Assembly: GCF_001469025.1 (NCBI RefSeq)
Contig: NZ_LNIZ01000002.1
Location: 186,001 to 250,000, forward strand
Length of the DNA: 64,000 bases
From: Trueperella bernardiae
GTDB taxonomy: Bacteria > Actinomycetota > Actinomycetes > Actinomycetales > Actinomycetaceae
Direction of reading: 5' to 3'
Position numbers and translations under genes: made by a program. Below the pieces are notes generated by a model, which was given only the letters and a program-made list of their open reading frames with translations, was not told the DNA's origin and did not search any database. Positions 26,375-36,252 of this stretch are shown here, piece by piece (positions within the stretch are counted from its first letter, which is position 1; each line of letters begins with the position of its first letter).

Positions 26375-27400
26375 TCAGTAGCGCGTGGCGGTGCTGGTGG
26401 CGTCGAGCGCCCAGGAAATCGTGCGCTCGGTGTAGAACGTGCGCGCGGGGGCAGGGGAGAGCGAGAGGTCGTGCCGGCCGCCCGGCACCGCCAACAGCTC
26501 GACGTTCCGGCCGAGCTTCGGGGCCAGGCGGACCATGTCGCCCACGTTGAGGACCACGTCCGTGCTGTCCAGCTCGGCGCCGGTGGGCTTCTTAGGGTTG
26601 CCCGAGGCGCTCGAATGGGCAACGAGGATCGGCGTCGGGATGGCCAATCCGGCCGCGAGCTGGGCCTGCGCCCGGCGCACGCCCCTGAAGAACCCGGCCA
26701 GCACGGGCACGGAGTCGAGGGGCTTGTGGGCCGGATCGAAGCGGAACTCGCCGCCGTAGTCCACGTGAAGGCGGCGGGCGTAGGCGGGGTCGAGCTTGCC
26801 GATCCGCAACAGCGGTAGCCGCGCGCCCACCCGGTCCACCAGGGCGGTGAGCTGCTTCTTTTCCAGGTCCGGGCCGTTGTGGTCAAACCAGGGCGAGTTC
26901 AAGATGATCGCGTCCGCCGCGCCAGGGTGAGCCGCCGCGAAGATCGGCACCTGAAGGCCGCCCGTCGAATGCCCGATGAGGATCACCTTGTCCGCGCCCC
27001 ACGCGCGCAGCACCTCAATCGCCCGGTCGATCTCCTCGTTGCGCACGGACATGTCGCGGATGTCGTCGCGGTGCCAGCCGATGAGCGCGCGGCCCGCCCG
27101 GCGCATGTCCAGGCCCACCAGGGCCACGCCCGCCTCCCGCCACGCCGCGGCATGCTCCACGTGGAAAAACGTGTCCACGAAGCCCGGGATCCACAGGGCC
27201 GCCATGCCCGTTCGGGCGACCAGGTCCGCGGCATCGACCTCATGGACCAACACGGCGAACTCAGTGCCGCCGCACGTCGAGCCGTGGGCGCGAGGGGCAC
27301 CACCGTCGTCGTCGCGAAGATAAATCCTCCGGGCGCGCCAGGACGGGCCCAGGTAGTCCGGGCCGGGGGAGCCGAGCCAGCTAGGCGCGGGGGCGGCCAC
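26375..27400 (-). CDS. Alpha/beta hydrolase (lysophospholipase-like)
   Basis: A 341-residue hydrolase. The GTG at 27398-27400 overlaps the upp stop (TAGTG), so it is translated with upp. The oxyanion area is ALWIPGFVDTFFH (about residue 70), the nucleophile elbow is LIGHSTGGLQ (serine near residue 140), an Asp is likely within the later DVVLNVGDMV region, and the histidine is in PGGRHDLSLS near residue 315. The pattern resembles serine hydrolases and lysophospholipases. No signal peptide is present. The substrate is unknown. Confidence 0.85.
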   Translation of the reverse strand: MAAPAPSWLGSPGPDYLGPSWRARRIYLRDDDGGAPRAHGSTCGGTEFAVLVHEVDAADLVARTGMAALWIPGFVDTFFHVEHAAAWREAGVALVGLDMRRAGRALIGWHRDDIRDMSVRNEEIDRAIEVLRAWGADKVILIGHSTGGLQVPIFAAAHPGAADAIILNSPWFDHNGPDLEKKQLTALVDRVGARLPLLRIGKLDPAYARRLHVDYGGEFRFDPAHKPLDSVPVLAGFFRGVRRAQAQLAAGLAIPTPILVAHSSASGNPKKPTGAELDSTDVVLNVGDMVRLAPKLGRNVELLAVPGGRHDLSLSPAPARTFYTERTISWALDATSTATRY

Positions 27401-28038
27401 TAGTCGACGACGCCGTAGAGGCGATCGCCCGCATCGCCCAGGCCGGGGACGATGTAGCCCTTCTCGTTGAGGTGGTCGTCGACGGCGGCCACCACCACGC
27501 GCACGTTCGCGCGATCCCCCAGGTGCTCCTCGAGGGTGGCGAGGCCCTCCGGTGCGGCGAGGATGCAGATCGCGGTGACGTCGCGGGCGCCGCGCTCGAG
27601 CAGGTAATCGATCGACGCGATGAGGGTGTGGCCGGTGGCGAGCATCGGGTCGAGCACAAAGCACTGGCGGCCCGTCAGGTCATCCGGCAGGCGGTTCGCG
27701 TACGTGACTGCCTCCAGCGTCTCCTCATTGCGTTTGAGCCCAAGGAAGCCGACCTCGGCCGTGGGCATCAACTTCATCATGCCCTCGAGCATCCCCAAGC
27801 CCGCGCGCAAAATCGGCACGACGATCGGGGCCGGGGTGGCCATCGCGCGGCCCGTCATCGGAGCAACCGGGGTGACGATCTGCTTGTCCACCACCTCCAC
27901 GTCGCGGGTGGACTCGTAGGACAGCAACATGATCAGCTCCTCGACAAGCTGGCGGAAAACCGTGCTGGGTGTCTTCTTATCGCGCAACACGGTGAGCTTG
28001 TGGGAGACGAGCGGGTGATCAATAACCTGGAGTTTCAT
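27400..28038 (-). CDS. upp: Uracil phosphoribosyltransferase
   Basis: Salvages uracil with PRPP to UMP. The 212 residues include the whole family pattern: an opening basic region ([19 protein letters not shown]), ARP-type [14 protein letters not shown], and the PRPP loop [18 protein letters not shown] near residues 128-146, ending with [20 protein letters not shown] lies 6 nt before the ATG, so the message appears leaderless. The alpha/beta hydrolase follows it in the same operon, and the tRNA deaminase gene is divergent, 56 nt away. Confidence 0.97.
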   Translation of the reverse strand: MKLQVIDHPLVSHKLTVLRDKKTPSTVFRQLVEELIMLLSYESTRDVEVVDKQIVTPVAPMTGRAMATPAPIVVPILRAGLGMLEGMMKLMPTAEVGFLGLKRNEETLEAVTYANRLPDDLTGRQCFVLDPMLATGHTLIASIDYLLERGARDVTAICILAAPEGLATLEEHLGDRANVRVVVAAVDDHLNEKGYIVPGLGDAGDRLYGVVD

Positions 28039-28094
28039 AGCTCTAATCTACCGCGTTCAGGGCGGTTGCGTTTCTGGATCGATACGATGTCGGT

Positions 28095-28544
28095 ATGGAA
28101 AAATCGTGGATCAACCTGGTGCTCGAGCTGGCCGGCGGCGCCGGGGCCGAGGGCGACGTCCCCGTCGCCGCCGTCGTCGTGGACGAGGCCGGACGGGAGA
28201 TCGGGCGCGGGGTCAACACCCGTGAGATCGACCTCGATCCGGCCGGGCACGCCGAAATCAACGCGCTGCGCGAGGCCGGGCGGGCGCGCGGCTCGTGGAA
28301 CCTGGCCGGGTGCACGCTGTATGTGACGCTCGAGCCGTGCACGATGTGTGCCGGGGCGATCGTAAACGCCCGGATCTCGCGGGTGGTGTTCGCGGCCTGG
28401 GATGAGAAGGCCGGCGCCGCCGGGTCCGTCCGCGACGTCCTGCGCGACGCCCGCCTCAACCACGAAGTCGAAGTATTCGGTGGGGTGGCCGAGGAACAGG
28501 CGGGGCGGCAGCTGCGGGAGTGGTTCGCCGCGCGGCGGGTGTAA
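28095..28544 (+). CDS. tadA: tRNA-specific adenosine deaminase
   Basis: Converts A34 to inosine in the anticodon of tRNA-Arg(ACG), such as the one at 8139-8211. The 149-residue enzyme has the zinc-binding HAE (GHAEINALREAG, near residue 56) and PCTMCAGAIVNARISRVVF (near residue 83-101). The start gives MEKSWINLVLEL; TACGAT ends 6 nt upstream, a leaderless pattern. Its divergent neighbour is upp. Confidence 0.93.
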   Translation: MEKSWINLVLELAGGAGAEGDVPVAAVVVDEAGREIGRGVNTREIDLDPAGHAEINALREAGRARGSWNLAGCTLYVTLEPCTMCAGAIVNARISRVVFAAWDEKAGAAGSVRDVLRDARLNHEVEVFGGVAEEQAGRQLREWFAARRV

Positions 28545-28620
28545 GGGCTGGCCGGCCGGGTGTTCGAGCCGGCTCGCGACGCGGGGTGCGGGCCGTGGGG
28601 CGGCTCACCCCGAGGGCGAA

Positions 28621-28650
28621 TTGCTCAGCGGCACGAAATTCGGTTAAGAT
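28621..28650 (+). promoter_or_regulatory. Promoter of tRNA-Ser (CGA)
   Basis: TTGCTC (28621-28626) and TAAGAT (28645-28650) are 18 bp apart and lie 10 nt before the tRNA. Confidence 0.65.
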
Positions 28651-28660
28651 GGCGTGCCGA

Positions 28661-28749
28661 GGTGGAGTGTCCGAGCGGCCGAAGGTGCAGCACTCGAAAT
28701 GCTGTGTAGTTAATAGCTACCGCGGGTTCAAATCCCGCCTCCACCGCCA
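28661..28749 (+). tRNA. tRNA-Ser (CGA)
   Basis: Class II tRNA: acceptor GGTGGAG with CTCCACC, anticodon loop CTCGAAA (anticodon CGA), a long variable arm and an encoded GCCA end. Confidence 0.96.
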
Positions 28750-28752
28750 GAG

Positions 28753-28789
28753 TCCTCCGGTACGGGTTTGCCCGCGCCGGAGGATTTTT
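28753..28789 (+). terminator. Terminator of tRNA-Ser (CGA)
   Basis: TCCTCCGG and CCGGAGGA form an 8-bp stem followed by TTTTT. Confidence 0.9.
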
Positions 28790-29010
28790 CATGCCCGACG
28801 ACGCCCGGTCAAGCCCGGGGTCAAGCCTGGGGCCGGCGGACCGGGCGATTTCTCCGGTAAACATGGCGAACATCATGTGGTACTTGCGACCAGTGATCTA
28901 CGGTCAGCCCGGGCTCGCGGGGTAGCCTGCCATACGGGGGAGTGGCCCGCCCAACCGGCCCACCCGGCCAACCGGCCCACTTGCACAACTACACAACGAG
29001 GGGACACACA

Positions 29011-30351
29011 GTGAGCACGCCAACACCAACGAGCAAGATGCCCACCCCCGTCATCGTCGGTTTCGCCCTGTTTGCCATGTTCTTCGGCGCGGGCAACTTG
29101 ATCTTCCCGGTGATGATCGGCGCGAACTCGGTCGGCCACCTCCCGGCGGTCCTCCTGGGTTTCTTGCTGACGGGCGTCGTGCTACCGGTCTTAGCGATGG
29201 TGGTGAACGCCACCGAAACGGCCGGCGAGCTCCGGGCCGGCGGCGTCGCGATGCGCATCGGTCGACCGGCCGGCTTCCTGTTCACGCTGGCAATCTTCCT
29301 GTCGACGGGCATGCTGTACGCTGTGCCGCGCGTGGCCACGGTCGCCTACGAGATGTCCACTCGCCCGTTCGTTTCCGACGCCGCCCACACCTCCGGCACG
29401 CCTCTCCTCGTCTTCACGCTGGTGTTTTTCGCGGTCTCCACGCTGTACTTGGTCAATCCGCGCAAGGTCGTGGACCGCGTCGGCGGCGTCCTCACCCCGC
29501 TCCTCCTGGGCTTCCTCGCGCTCCTGATCGTCGGGGCCCTCATCCGCCTGCCGCAGATCGCGAACGCGGTGTCCACGGAGCCGTCGTCGCTGACCAGCGG
29601 CATGATCAAGGGCTACTACACGATGGACGTGCTGGCCACGTTCGTGTTCGGTGTCGTGATCGTGACGGAACTGAAGAAGCGCGGCGCCGCCACCCGCGCC
29701 GCCCGCATTGGTGGGATGATGAAGGCGGGCCTGGTGTCGGGGGCGTGCTTGGCCGTGGTGTACGTGGGCCTGGCCCTGATCGGCGCGCGCCAGGCGGGCA
29801 TGGGTTTCACGAATGGCGCGGAGCTGCTCGCGTCCGTGGCGGGCCAGATATTTGGCTCGATGGGCCAGGTCATCTTCGGCATCATCACTTTGCTCGCCTG
29901 CCTCACGACGACGATCGGCCTCCTCACCGCCTCCACCGCCTACTTCACCCGGCTCCTGCGCGTGGTCCCGCGCCCGGTGGTGATCGCGGTGCAGATCGTG
30001 GTGTCGGTGGCGCTCGCGAACCTTGGCCTGGAGCGGATTCTCGAGTTTGTGGCCCCGCTCAACCAGTTCATTTACCCGATCGCGATCGTCATCGTGGTGT
30101 TGGGCTTGGTCGAGCTGGCGCTGCCCTTCGCCCTTGATTGGGCGTACAAGCTCGGCGCGCTCGCCGCCGCCGTGGTCGCGTTCGCCGAGGCCGGCCTGAT
30201 CGCCGCCTCCGAGTGTTTCCTCGCGATCAAACCCGCCGTCGACGCCCTCCCCGCCTCCGACCTCCAGATGGGCTGGACGACGCCCGCCCTCGCGGCCATC
30301 GTCATCGGCTTTATTCTCGACGCCCGACGTCGTCGCCCCCGCCGCGCCTAG
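29011..30351 (+). CDS. brnQ: Branched-chain amino acid transporter (LIVCS family, BrnQ)
   Basis: A 446-residue sodium-coupled carrier for leucine, isoleucine and valine. GTG 29011 is chosen because GAGGGG lies 8 nt upstream; a longer frame from 28942 lacks a binding site and starts with Pro/Gly-rich residues. The opening [20 protein letters not shown] is the LIVCS family signature. About 12 hydrophobic segments follow, and the C-terminus RRRRPRRA is basic and cytoplasmic. It is a single-gene unit downstream of tRNA-Ser. Regulation cannot be read from the 220-base leader. Confidence 0.93.
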   Translation: MSTPTPTSKMPTPVIVGFALFAMFFGAGNLIFPVMIGANSVGHLPAVLLGFLLTGVVLPVLAMVVNATETAGELRAGGVAMRIGRPAGFLFTLAIFLSTGMLYAVPRVATVAYEMSTRPFVSDAAHTSGTPLLVFTLVFFAVSTLYLVNPRKVVDRVGGVLTPLLLGFLALLIVGALIRLPQIANAVSTEPSSLTSGMIKGYYTMDVLATFVFGVVIVTELKKRGAATRAARIGGMMKAGLVSGACLAVVYVGLALIGARQAGMGFTNGAELLASVAGQIFGSMGQVIFGIITLLACLTTTIGLLTASTAYFTRLLRVVPRPVVIAVQIVVSVALANLGLERILEFVAPLNQFIYPIAIVIVVLGLVELALPFALDWAYKLGALAAAVVAFAEAGLIAASECFLAIKPAVDALPASDLQMGWTTPALAAIVIGFILDARRRRPRRA

Positions 30352-30373
30352 CCGCCACCGAACCCCTGCCCTG

Positions 30374-30456
30374 CGTTTCTCGTCACGCACAGTGTTTTCG
30401 CGTCACTTAAACGGCCGATTTTGGAGTGCACAAAACCCTTTTGGTGACGAGAAACG
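30374..30456. repeat. Family C palindromic repeat, copy C3
   Basis: Outer arms CGTTTCTCGTCAC and GTGACGAGAAACG are perfect, with inner GTGTTTTCGCG against a decayed opposite side. It lies just behind the brnQ stop. The rest of 30457-30688 holds the promoter region of the next gene and nothing else recognised. Confidence 0.75.
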
Positions 30457-30688
30457 AAAGAACGCGCGCCCCGAGGTCATCCCCCGGTCTACTTCGCACG
30501 GCGGGGCGGTCGCGTTTAGACTAGGACGGTTGAAGGTCGCGTGGTGCGCGAACTTTTGCTCCGGCACGGTTCCGGGCCACGCGACCCAAAGCGTGATCCG
30601 GCACCCCACCCGCCCAGGGCGGTGTGCTGTGGGAGGTACGGCGGCCCCAAAGCCGCGGCCCCAGTGTGCGAGGCGTGAAGGAGTAACT

Positions 30689-32206
30689 GTGTCGCAAGAT
30701 TTGTCCGGCCCAACCCCGTCGTCGATCGGTTTTGATCGGGACAAGTACATTGATATGCAGTCGGCCCACATTCGTGAGCGGCGTGAGCGGATCGGCGGGA
30801 AGCTCTACTTGGAGATGGGCGGCAAGCTCTTCGACGATAATCATGCTGCCCGCGTCCTGCCCGGCTTCACGCCGGACAACAAGATCGTGATGTTGGAGCA
30901 GATCAAGGACCAGATCGAGATCCTGGTCTGCCTCAACGCGAAGGACATTCAGCGGCAGAAGAAGCGCGGCGACTTGCAGATTACGTACGAGGAGGACGTG
31001 CTGCGCCTGATTGACGTGTTCCGCGAGCGCGGGTTCCTGGTGGAGAACGTGGTGATGACGCAGATTGAGGCGGGTAACCGCCAGGCGCACCAGTTCTCGG
31101 ACCGGCTGGAGCGCCTGGGCCTGAAGGTGGCCCACCATTACACGATCCCGGGTTACCCGTCGAACACGAAGCTGATCGTGTCGGATGAGGGGCTGGGCCG
31201 CAACGATTACGTCCGCACTTCCCGCGATCTCATCCTGGTCACGGCGCCCGGCCCGGGATCGGGTAAGCTCGCCACCTGCCTTTCCCAGATCTACCACGAG
31301 TTCAAGCGGGGCGTCCCGGCCGGTTACGCCAAGTTCGAGACCTTCCCGATTTGGAATATCGCGCTGGAGCACCCGGTGAACTTGGCCTACGAGGCGGCGA
31401 CCGCGGACCTCGAGGACAACAACGTCATTGACCCCTACCACCTCGCCGCTTACGGCAAGCAGGTCACGTCCTACAACCGCGACGTGGACGTCTTTCCGCT
31501 GCTGCGCTCGCTGCTCGAGCTGATGATGGGCGAGTCGCCGTACAAGTCGCCCACGGACATGGGCGTGAACATGGTGGGCATGTGCATTTCCGACGACGAC
31601 GCCGTCCGGCGCGCCTCCCGCCAGGAGATCGTGCGCCGGTATTACAAGGCGCTGGTGGATGAGGCAGCGAATGACCTGGAGCCGGCGCAGTCGGACCGGA
31701 TTGCGCTCATCATGGCGGAGGCCGGGATCACGGCGGAGGAGCGGCGCGTGGTGGAGCCGGCGCTCGCGATTGAGCAGGCGACGGGCGAGCCGGGCTGCGC
31801 GATCGAGTTGCGCGACGGCACGATCATCCAGGGCAAGACCTCCCCGCTACTGGGCTGTTCGGCGGCGATGTTGCTCAACGCCCTCAAGCACCTGGCCGGC
31901 ATCGATCCGGAGTTGCACCTGCTCTCCCCGGAGTCAATCGAGCCGATCCAGACCCTGAAGACCGAGCACCTCGGCTCGCGTAATCCGCGCCTGCACACGG
32001 ACGAGGTGCTGATCGCGCTGTCGGTGTCGGCGTCGACGTCGCCCGAGGCCCGCCTCGCGCTTGAGCAGCTGCGCAACCTTGAGGGCTGCGACGTGCACAC
32101 CACCACGATCCTGGGCACGGTGGACGAGGCGATTTTCCGCAACTTGGGCATCCTCGTCACGTCCGAGCCGCACTACCAGCGCAAGACCCTTTACAGGAAG
32201 AGATAG
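30689..32206 (+). CDS. DUF1846 family protein
   Basis: A 505-residue soluble protein of the DUF1846 family, known in Gram-positive bacteria and structurally characterised but of unknown function. GTG 30689 follows GAAGGAG (6 nt) and starts [59 protein letters not shown] and [15 protein letters not shown] are typical. The APGPGSGK loop recalls a nucleotide-binding P-loop, which is a hint only. It stops 1 nt before the ATG of the P-type ATPase, so they are co-transcribed. Confidence 0.92.
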   Translation: MSQDLSGPTPSSIGFDRDKYIDMQSAHIRERRERIGGKLYLEMGGKLFDDNHAARVLPGFTPDNKIVMLEQIKDQIEILVCLNAKDIQRQKKRGDLQITYEEDVLRLIDVFRERGFLVENVVMTQIEAGNRQAHQFSDRLERLGLKVAHHYTIPGYPSNTKLIVSDEGLGRNDYVRTSRDLILVTAPGPGSGKLATCLSQIYHEFKRGVPAGYAKFETFPIWNIALEHPVNLAYEAATADLEDNNVIDPYHLAAYGKQVTSYNRDVDVFPLLRSLLELMMGESPYKSPTDMGVNMVGMCISDDDAVRRASRQEIVRRYYKALVDEAANDLEPAQSDRIALIMAEAGITAEERRVVEPALAIEQATGEPGCAIELRDGTIIQGKTSPLLGCSAAMLLNALKHLAGIDPELHLLSPESIEPIQTLKTEHLGSRNPRLHTDEVLIALSVSASTSPEARLALEQLRNLEGCDVHTTTILGTVDEAIFRNLGILVTSEPHYQRKTLYRKR

Positions 32207-32207
32207 C

Positions 32208-34670
32208 ATGCCAGCTACAACGCTCGGCTTGACGTCGGCGGAAGTTGAGGAACGGCGTCGTGACGGCCGCGCTAACGAGCTCCCCCCGCGCACGGGCAAG
32301 TCCGTGGGGCAGATCGTCCGCCAGAACGTCTTCACGCGGATCAACGCGATCCTGTTCGTCCTGTTCATCATGGTGATGACCACCGGATCGCTCATTAACG
32401 GCGCGTTTGGCCTGCTCATCGTGGTGAACTCCGGCATCGGCATCGTCCAGGAGTTGCGCGCGAAGCGCACGCTCGAGTCCCTCGTGATCGTGGGGGAGGA
32501 GCGCCCGCGCGTGTGGCGCGACGGCGAGCTTACCGAGGTGGCCCAGGAGGAGCTGGTGCTCGACGACGTCGTCCGGGTCGGCGCGGGGAACCAGATCGTG
32601 GTCGACGGCGTGGTGCGCGCCTCGGACTACCTGTCGGTGGACGAGTCGAACCTGACGGGAGAGTCGGACGCGGTGCGGAAGGCGCCGGGGGATCCGATCA
32701 TGTCGGGGTCGTTTGTCGTGTCCGGGTCGGGCGATTATGAGGTGACGAAGGTCGGCGCGGATTCGTACGCGGCCAAGCTCGCCGCGGAGGCCTCCCGGTT
32801 TTCGCTCGCGCGTTCGGAGTTGCAGGCGGGCATCAACACGATCCTGAAATACATCACGTGGGTGCTCATCCCCGTGGGCCTGCTGACGATTTATTCACAG
32901 ACCAGCGACGGCGTCCACAGCTACCGCGCCGTGGTCCTGGAGATCACGGGCGCGCTGGTGCCGATGGTGCCGGAGGGCCTGGTGCTCATCACGTCCACGG
33001 CGTTCGCGCTCGGGGTGATCCGGCTCGGCAAGCGGCAGTGCCTGGTCCAGGAGCTGCCCGCGATCGAGGGGCTGGCGCGCGTGGACGTGGTCTGCGCCGA
33101 CAAAACCGGCACGCTGACCGAGAACACGCTGGTGTTCGCCGAACTTGAGGTTGTTCACGACGCCGGCCGCGCGGCTCGCGTCGACAGTGCGGGGCACGAC
33201 GGCGGGGCCGAGGGCGCCGACGGCACAGTCGGCCGTGGTGAGCCGAACGCGCAGGAAAGCGAGTGCGCCCAGATCCTGGCGCAGCTGGTGGCTACCGACC
33301 CGGACCCGAACGCTACCGCGCAAGCCATCGCCGAGCACTTTTCGGTGGAGGGCGAGGCCTGGGAGGTGGCCGAGCGGGCGCCGTTCAGTTCGGCCACGAA
33401 GTGGTCGGGGGCCACGTTCGCTCGGCCGGACAGGGTCACGTACGTTATGGGCGCCCCGGATGTCCTCGGCGGCGACCACCCTGCCGCCGCACGCGCTGAG
33501 GAGATCGGGGCCACGGGCCGCCGCGTCCTTATGCTGGGAAGGGCGGAACGGGAGGTCGGCGAGGAAGGCGCGCCCGGCGTCGTGACTCCGCTTGCCCTCA
33601 TCATCTTCGAGCAGAAGATCCGCCCCGACGCCCGCGCCACCCTCGAGTTCTTCGCCGAGCAGGACGTAGAAGTCAAGGTGATCTCGGGCGACAACGCGGC
33701 GTCGGTGGGGGCCGTGACCGAGCGCCTCGGCGTCGAGCAGGGCACGCCCGTCGACGCCCGCCACATCGAGCCGGACGACTTCGCCCGCACCATCGAGCAC
33801 AACCGCGTGTTCGGGCGCGTACGCCCCGACCAGAAGCAAGACATAGTCAAGGCCCTCCAATCCAACGGGCACACGGTGGCCATGACCGGCGACGGCGTCA
33901 ACGACGTCCTCGCCCTCAAAGACGCCGACATCGGTGTCGCCATGGGCTCCGGCTCCGCCGCCACCCGCGCGGTGGCCAAGATCGTCCTGCTTGACAACCG
34001 CTTCGCCACCCTCCCGCACGTCGTGGCCGAGGGCCGGCGCGTAATCGGCAACATCGAGCGCGTCGCCAACCTCTTCCTCACGAAGACGATCTACTCCGCC
34101 TTCCTCGCGATCCTCGTGATCCTCGCCGCCGTGCCCTTCCCCTTCATGCCGATCCACGTGACGATCACCGGCTGGTTCACCATCGGCATCCCCGCCTTCA
34201 TCCTCGCTCTGCCCCCGAATCACAACCGGGCGCGGCCACACTTCGTGCGCCGCGTGCTGCGCTTCGCGGTGCCGGCGGGGGTGGTGGTCGGGACGACGTC
34301 GTTCCTCGCCTACATGGTTGCCTCCGGGTGGGACGTGCCGGACGTGCACGTGCAAGAGTCGACCGCGGCGCTCGTGGCCCTCATCATCCCCTCGTCCTGG
34401 GTGCTGTTCTGCATCGCCCGCCCGCTCTCTGCGTGGAAGCTCGCGCTCGTGGTGCTGCCGCTGGTCGGGTACGGCGTGATCTTCAACTGGGACCTCACGC
34501 AGCGCATCTTCATGCTCGACTCCTCCAACGGCCCCATGATGTGGCAAGCCACGCTGATCGGCTTGGCGGGCGCGCTCGCGGTCGAGGCGCTATGGTGGAT
34601 CATCCGGGCGCGCGCCGACGAGCCCACGCCCCTGTGGAAGCCCGAACCGTTTTTCGAGGAGAGTGCATGA
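32208..34670 (+). CDS. ctpE: Cation-transporting P-type ATPase (CtpE-like)
   Basis: An 820-residue P-type ATPase resembling mycobacterial CtpE, which has been linked to calcium uptake. It shows TGES ([12 protein letters not shown], actuator domain), the phosphorylated Asp in [13 protein letters not shown] (about residue 297), the hinge [17 protein letters not shown], and an M4 PEGL motif ([13 protein letters not shown]). About ten membrane segments are seen, six of them after residue 610. There is no heavy-metal-binding N-terminal domain. ATG 32208 begins 2 nt after the DUF1846 stop. Its end overlaps the moaD start (ATGA). Confidence 0.88.
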   Translation: MPATTLGLTSAEVEERRRDGRANELPPRTGKSVGQIVRQNVFTRINAILFVLFIMVMTTGSLINGAFGLLIVVNSGIGIVQELRAKRTLESLVIVGEERPRVWRDGELTEVAQEELVLDDVVRVGAGNQIVVDGVVRASDYLSVDESNLTGESDAVRKAPGDPIMSGSFVVSGSGDYEVTKVGADSYAAKLAAEASRFSLARSELQAGINTILKYITWVLIPVGLLTIYSQTSDGVHSYRAVVLEITGALVPMVPEGLVLITSTAFALGVIRLGKRQCLVQELPAIEGLARVDVVCADKTGTLTENTLVFAELEVVHDAGRAARVDSAGHDGGAEGADGTVGRGEPNAQESECAQILAQLVATDPDPNATAQAIAEHFSVEGEAWEVAERAPFSSATKWSGATFARPDRVTYVMGAPDVLGGDHPAAARAEEIGATGRRVLMLGRAEREVGEEGAPGVVTPLALIIFEQKIRPDARATLEFFAEQDVEVKVISGDNAASVGAVTERLGVEQGTPVDARHIEPDDFARTIEHNRVFGRVRPDQKQDIVKALQSNGHTVAMTGDGVNDVLALKDADIGVAMGSGSAATRAVAKIVLLDNRFATLPHVVAEGRRVIGNIERVANLFLTKTIYSAFLAILVILAAVPFPFMPIHVTITGWFTIGIPAFILALPPNHNRARPHFVRRVLRFAVPAGVVVGTTSFLAYMVASGWDVPDVHVQESTAALVALIIPSSWVLFCIARPLSAWKLALVVLPLVGYGVIFNWDLTQRIFMLDSSNGPMMWQATLIGLAGALAVEALWWIIRARADEPTPLWKPEPFFEESA

Positions 34671-34927
34671 TCGCCGAGCTTCGTTTCTTCGCCGCGGCAG
34701 CCGACGCCGCCGGCACCGACACCGCCACCGTGGAGGTCCCGCAGGGCGCCACGGTCGAGGAGTTGGCGGCGCGCGTTCACGACGCCGTCGCCCCCGCCGA
34801 CCCCGACCGCCTCACCCGCGTCCTGGGCCTGTGTTCCTTCCTGGTGAACGGCAAGCACGCCGAGCGGGAGGCCGTCCTCCCCGACGACCCGCGCGTGGAC
34901 GTTCTACCCCCGTTCGCCGGAGGCTGA
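34667..34927 (+). CDS. moaD: Molybdopterin synthase small subunit MoaD
   Basis: An 86-residue ubiquitin-fold sulfur carrier ending in the required double glycine (PPFAGG). It is adenylated by MoeB and, as a thiocarboxylate, donates sulfur for molybdopterin synthesis with MoaE (46425-46847). The beta-grasp opening is [16 protein letters not shown]. The ATG overlaps the stop of the P-type ATPase (ATGA). moeB begins 1 nt after its stop. Confidence 0.9.
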   Translation: MIAELRFFAAAADAAGTDTATVEVPQGATVEELAARVHDAVAPADPDRLTRVLGLCSFLVNGKHAEREAVLPDDPRVDVLPPFAGG

Positions 34928-34928
34928 G

Positions 34929-35741
34929 GTGGGCGTGAAGAGCAGTTCGGCTGGGATGATCGCCCCGCTCGTGGAGCCAGGCCCCGAACTGACCCTCGAC
35001 CAGCGGGAACGCTACGCGCGCCACATCGCGCGGGCGGAGATCGGCGAGCTTGGACAGCGGAGGTTGCTAGGGGCGCGGGTGCTGATGATCGGGGCCGGAG
35101 GCCTCGGATCGCCAGCGCTGCTCTATCTGGCGGCGGCGGGAGTGGGCGCGGTCGGCGTCGTGGACGCCGACCGCGTGGACCTCACCAATCTTCAACGCCA
35201 GGTTATCCATTCGACCGCCGCGGTCGGGGAGCTCAAAGTGGCTTCGGCGGCGCGTCGGCTCAAGGAGCTCAACCCGGGCCTTGCTGTGGAGACCTTCCCC
35301 GTGAGGCTGACGGAGGATAACGTCGATGGGGTGCTGGCCGGCTGGGACCTCGTGCTGGACGGCACCGACAACCTGCCCACCCGGTTCCTCATCTCCGATG
35401 CTGCCGCGCGTGCCGGCATCCCCGTGGTGTGGGGTGCGCTGCTGGGCTGGCAGGCCCAAGTGTCGGTGTTCTGGACTGGGCCGCGGGCCGTGGCCGCCGG
35501 ATTCCCCGGTCCTGACGGGCTCTGTCTGCGCGACCTCTTCCCCGTTGAACCTCCCGCCGGCTCCCTGCCCACCACCGCCGAGGTGGGGCTCATGGGCGCG
35601 GCGCCCGGCCAGACGGGCGCGGTCATGGCCGCCGAGGCCATCAAGCTCATCACCGGGGCTGGCCACCCGCTGGTTGGGCGCGTCCTCTTCATCGACGTGC
35701 TCGCCGGCCGCACGCAGGAGATCCCCTTCGGCCCCCGCTGA
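34929..35741 (+). CDS. moeB: MoeB/ThiF-family adenylyltransferase
   Basis: A 270-residue E1-like enzyme that adenylates the C-terminal glycine of MoaD. The ATP site is VLMIGAGGLGSPALLYLAAAG (about residues 50-70), followed by NLQRQVIH and the DGTDNLPTRFLISDA loop. GTG 34929 has GGAGG 6 nt upstream. The first zinc pair expected in this family (CxxC) is here CLRD, the second pair near the C-terminus is absent, and the ThiF-type catalytic cysteine position reads PTTAEVG. The enzyme may therefore lack zinc. It ends the DUF1846-ctpE-moaD-moeB run. Confidence 0.88.
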   Translation: MGVKSSSAGMIAPLVEPGPELTLDQRERYARHIARAEIGELGQRRLLGARVLMIGAGGLGSPALLYLAAAGVGAVGVVDADRVDLTNLQRQVIHSTAAVGELKVASAARRLKELNPGLAVETFPVRLTEDNVDGVLAGWDLVLDGTDNLPTRFLISDAAARAGIPVVWGALLGWQAQVSVFWTGPRAVAAGFPGPDGLCLRDLFPVEPPAGSLPTTAEVGLMGAAPGQTGAVMAAEAIKLITGAGHPLVGRVLFIDVLAGRTQEIPFGPR

Positions 35742-35755
35742 CCGCCCGGCACCGG

Positions 35756-36244
35756 CTAGTCGGCGATCGAGAAGTCCCGCGCCAGCTCCATCGCACGCTC
35801 CGGGTCAAGTACGGCCAGGTGCGGCAGCGGATTAATCCCGCTGACCTCCACATAATCGGTGAGCATCTGCCGCACGGTCTCGCGTAACTCCTCGGGTTGC
35901 CAGGGCTTGGCGATGTAGTGGTCGAGGTCGGCGTCGTTGACGGCGCGGATCGTGTCGGACAGGTCGGCCTGCCCGGTCACGAGCACCTTGCGAGTGTCCA
36001 CGGTCCGATCGTCGTCCATCATTTGCACCAGGAATTCCACGCCGGTGGTGCCGGGCATGCGGTGGTCGCACAGGACGAGGGCGAGCGCGTCGCCGTCTTC
36101 GTCGATGTCGTCCACCACCTCCCAGGCGTCCTCGACGTCCTCGGCGGGCTCGATACGAGCCACGTCAGCGAAGTCGATGAGGTCGCGCTCGATGGAGGCG
36201 CGCACCTCCGGCTCGTCCTCCACGATGAGAATTGCAAGTTTCAT
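35756..36244 (-). CDS. Single-domain response regulator
   Basis: A 162-residue receiver. Acidic residues in LIVEDEPEVRA (near residue 9-11), the phosphoacceptor Asp in VLCDHRMPGTTG (about residue 60), the Thr in VLVTGQADLSD and Lys in HYIAKPWQPEEL complete the receiver site. No DNA-binding or enzymatic output domain follows; the last 35 residues are a short tail. It lies 8 nt behind the histidine kinase gene in the same operon, so the kinase is the probable partner. Confidence 0.93.
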   Translation of the reverse strand: MKLAILIVEDEPEVRASIERDLIDFADVARIEPAEDVEDAWEVVDDIDEDGDALALVLCDHRMPGTTGVEFLVQMMDDDRTVDTRKVLVTGQADLSDTIRAVNDADLDHYIAKPWQPEELRETVRQMLTDYVEVSGINPLPHLAVLDPERAMELARDFSIAD

Positions 36245-36252
36245 GGTTCCTC

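Noticed and set aside
29191-30390. A 399-residue minus-strand frame over brnQ
   Set aside because: Antisense shadow with no hydrophobic or domain pattern, while the plus strand codes an obvious transporter.
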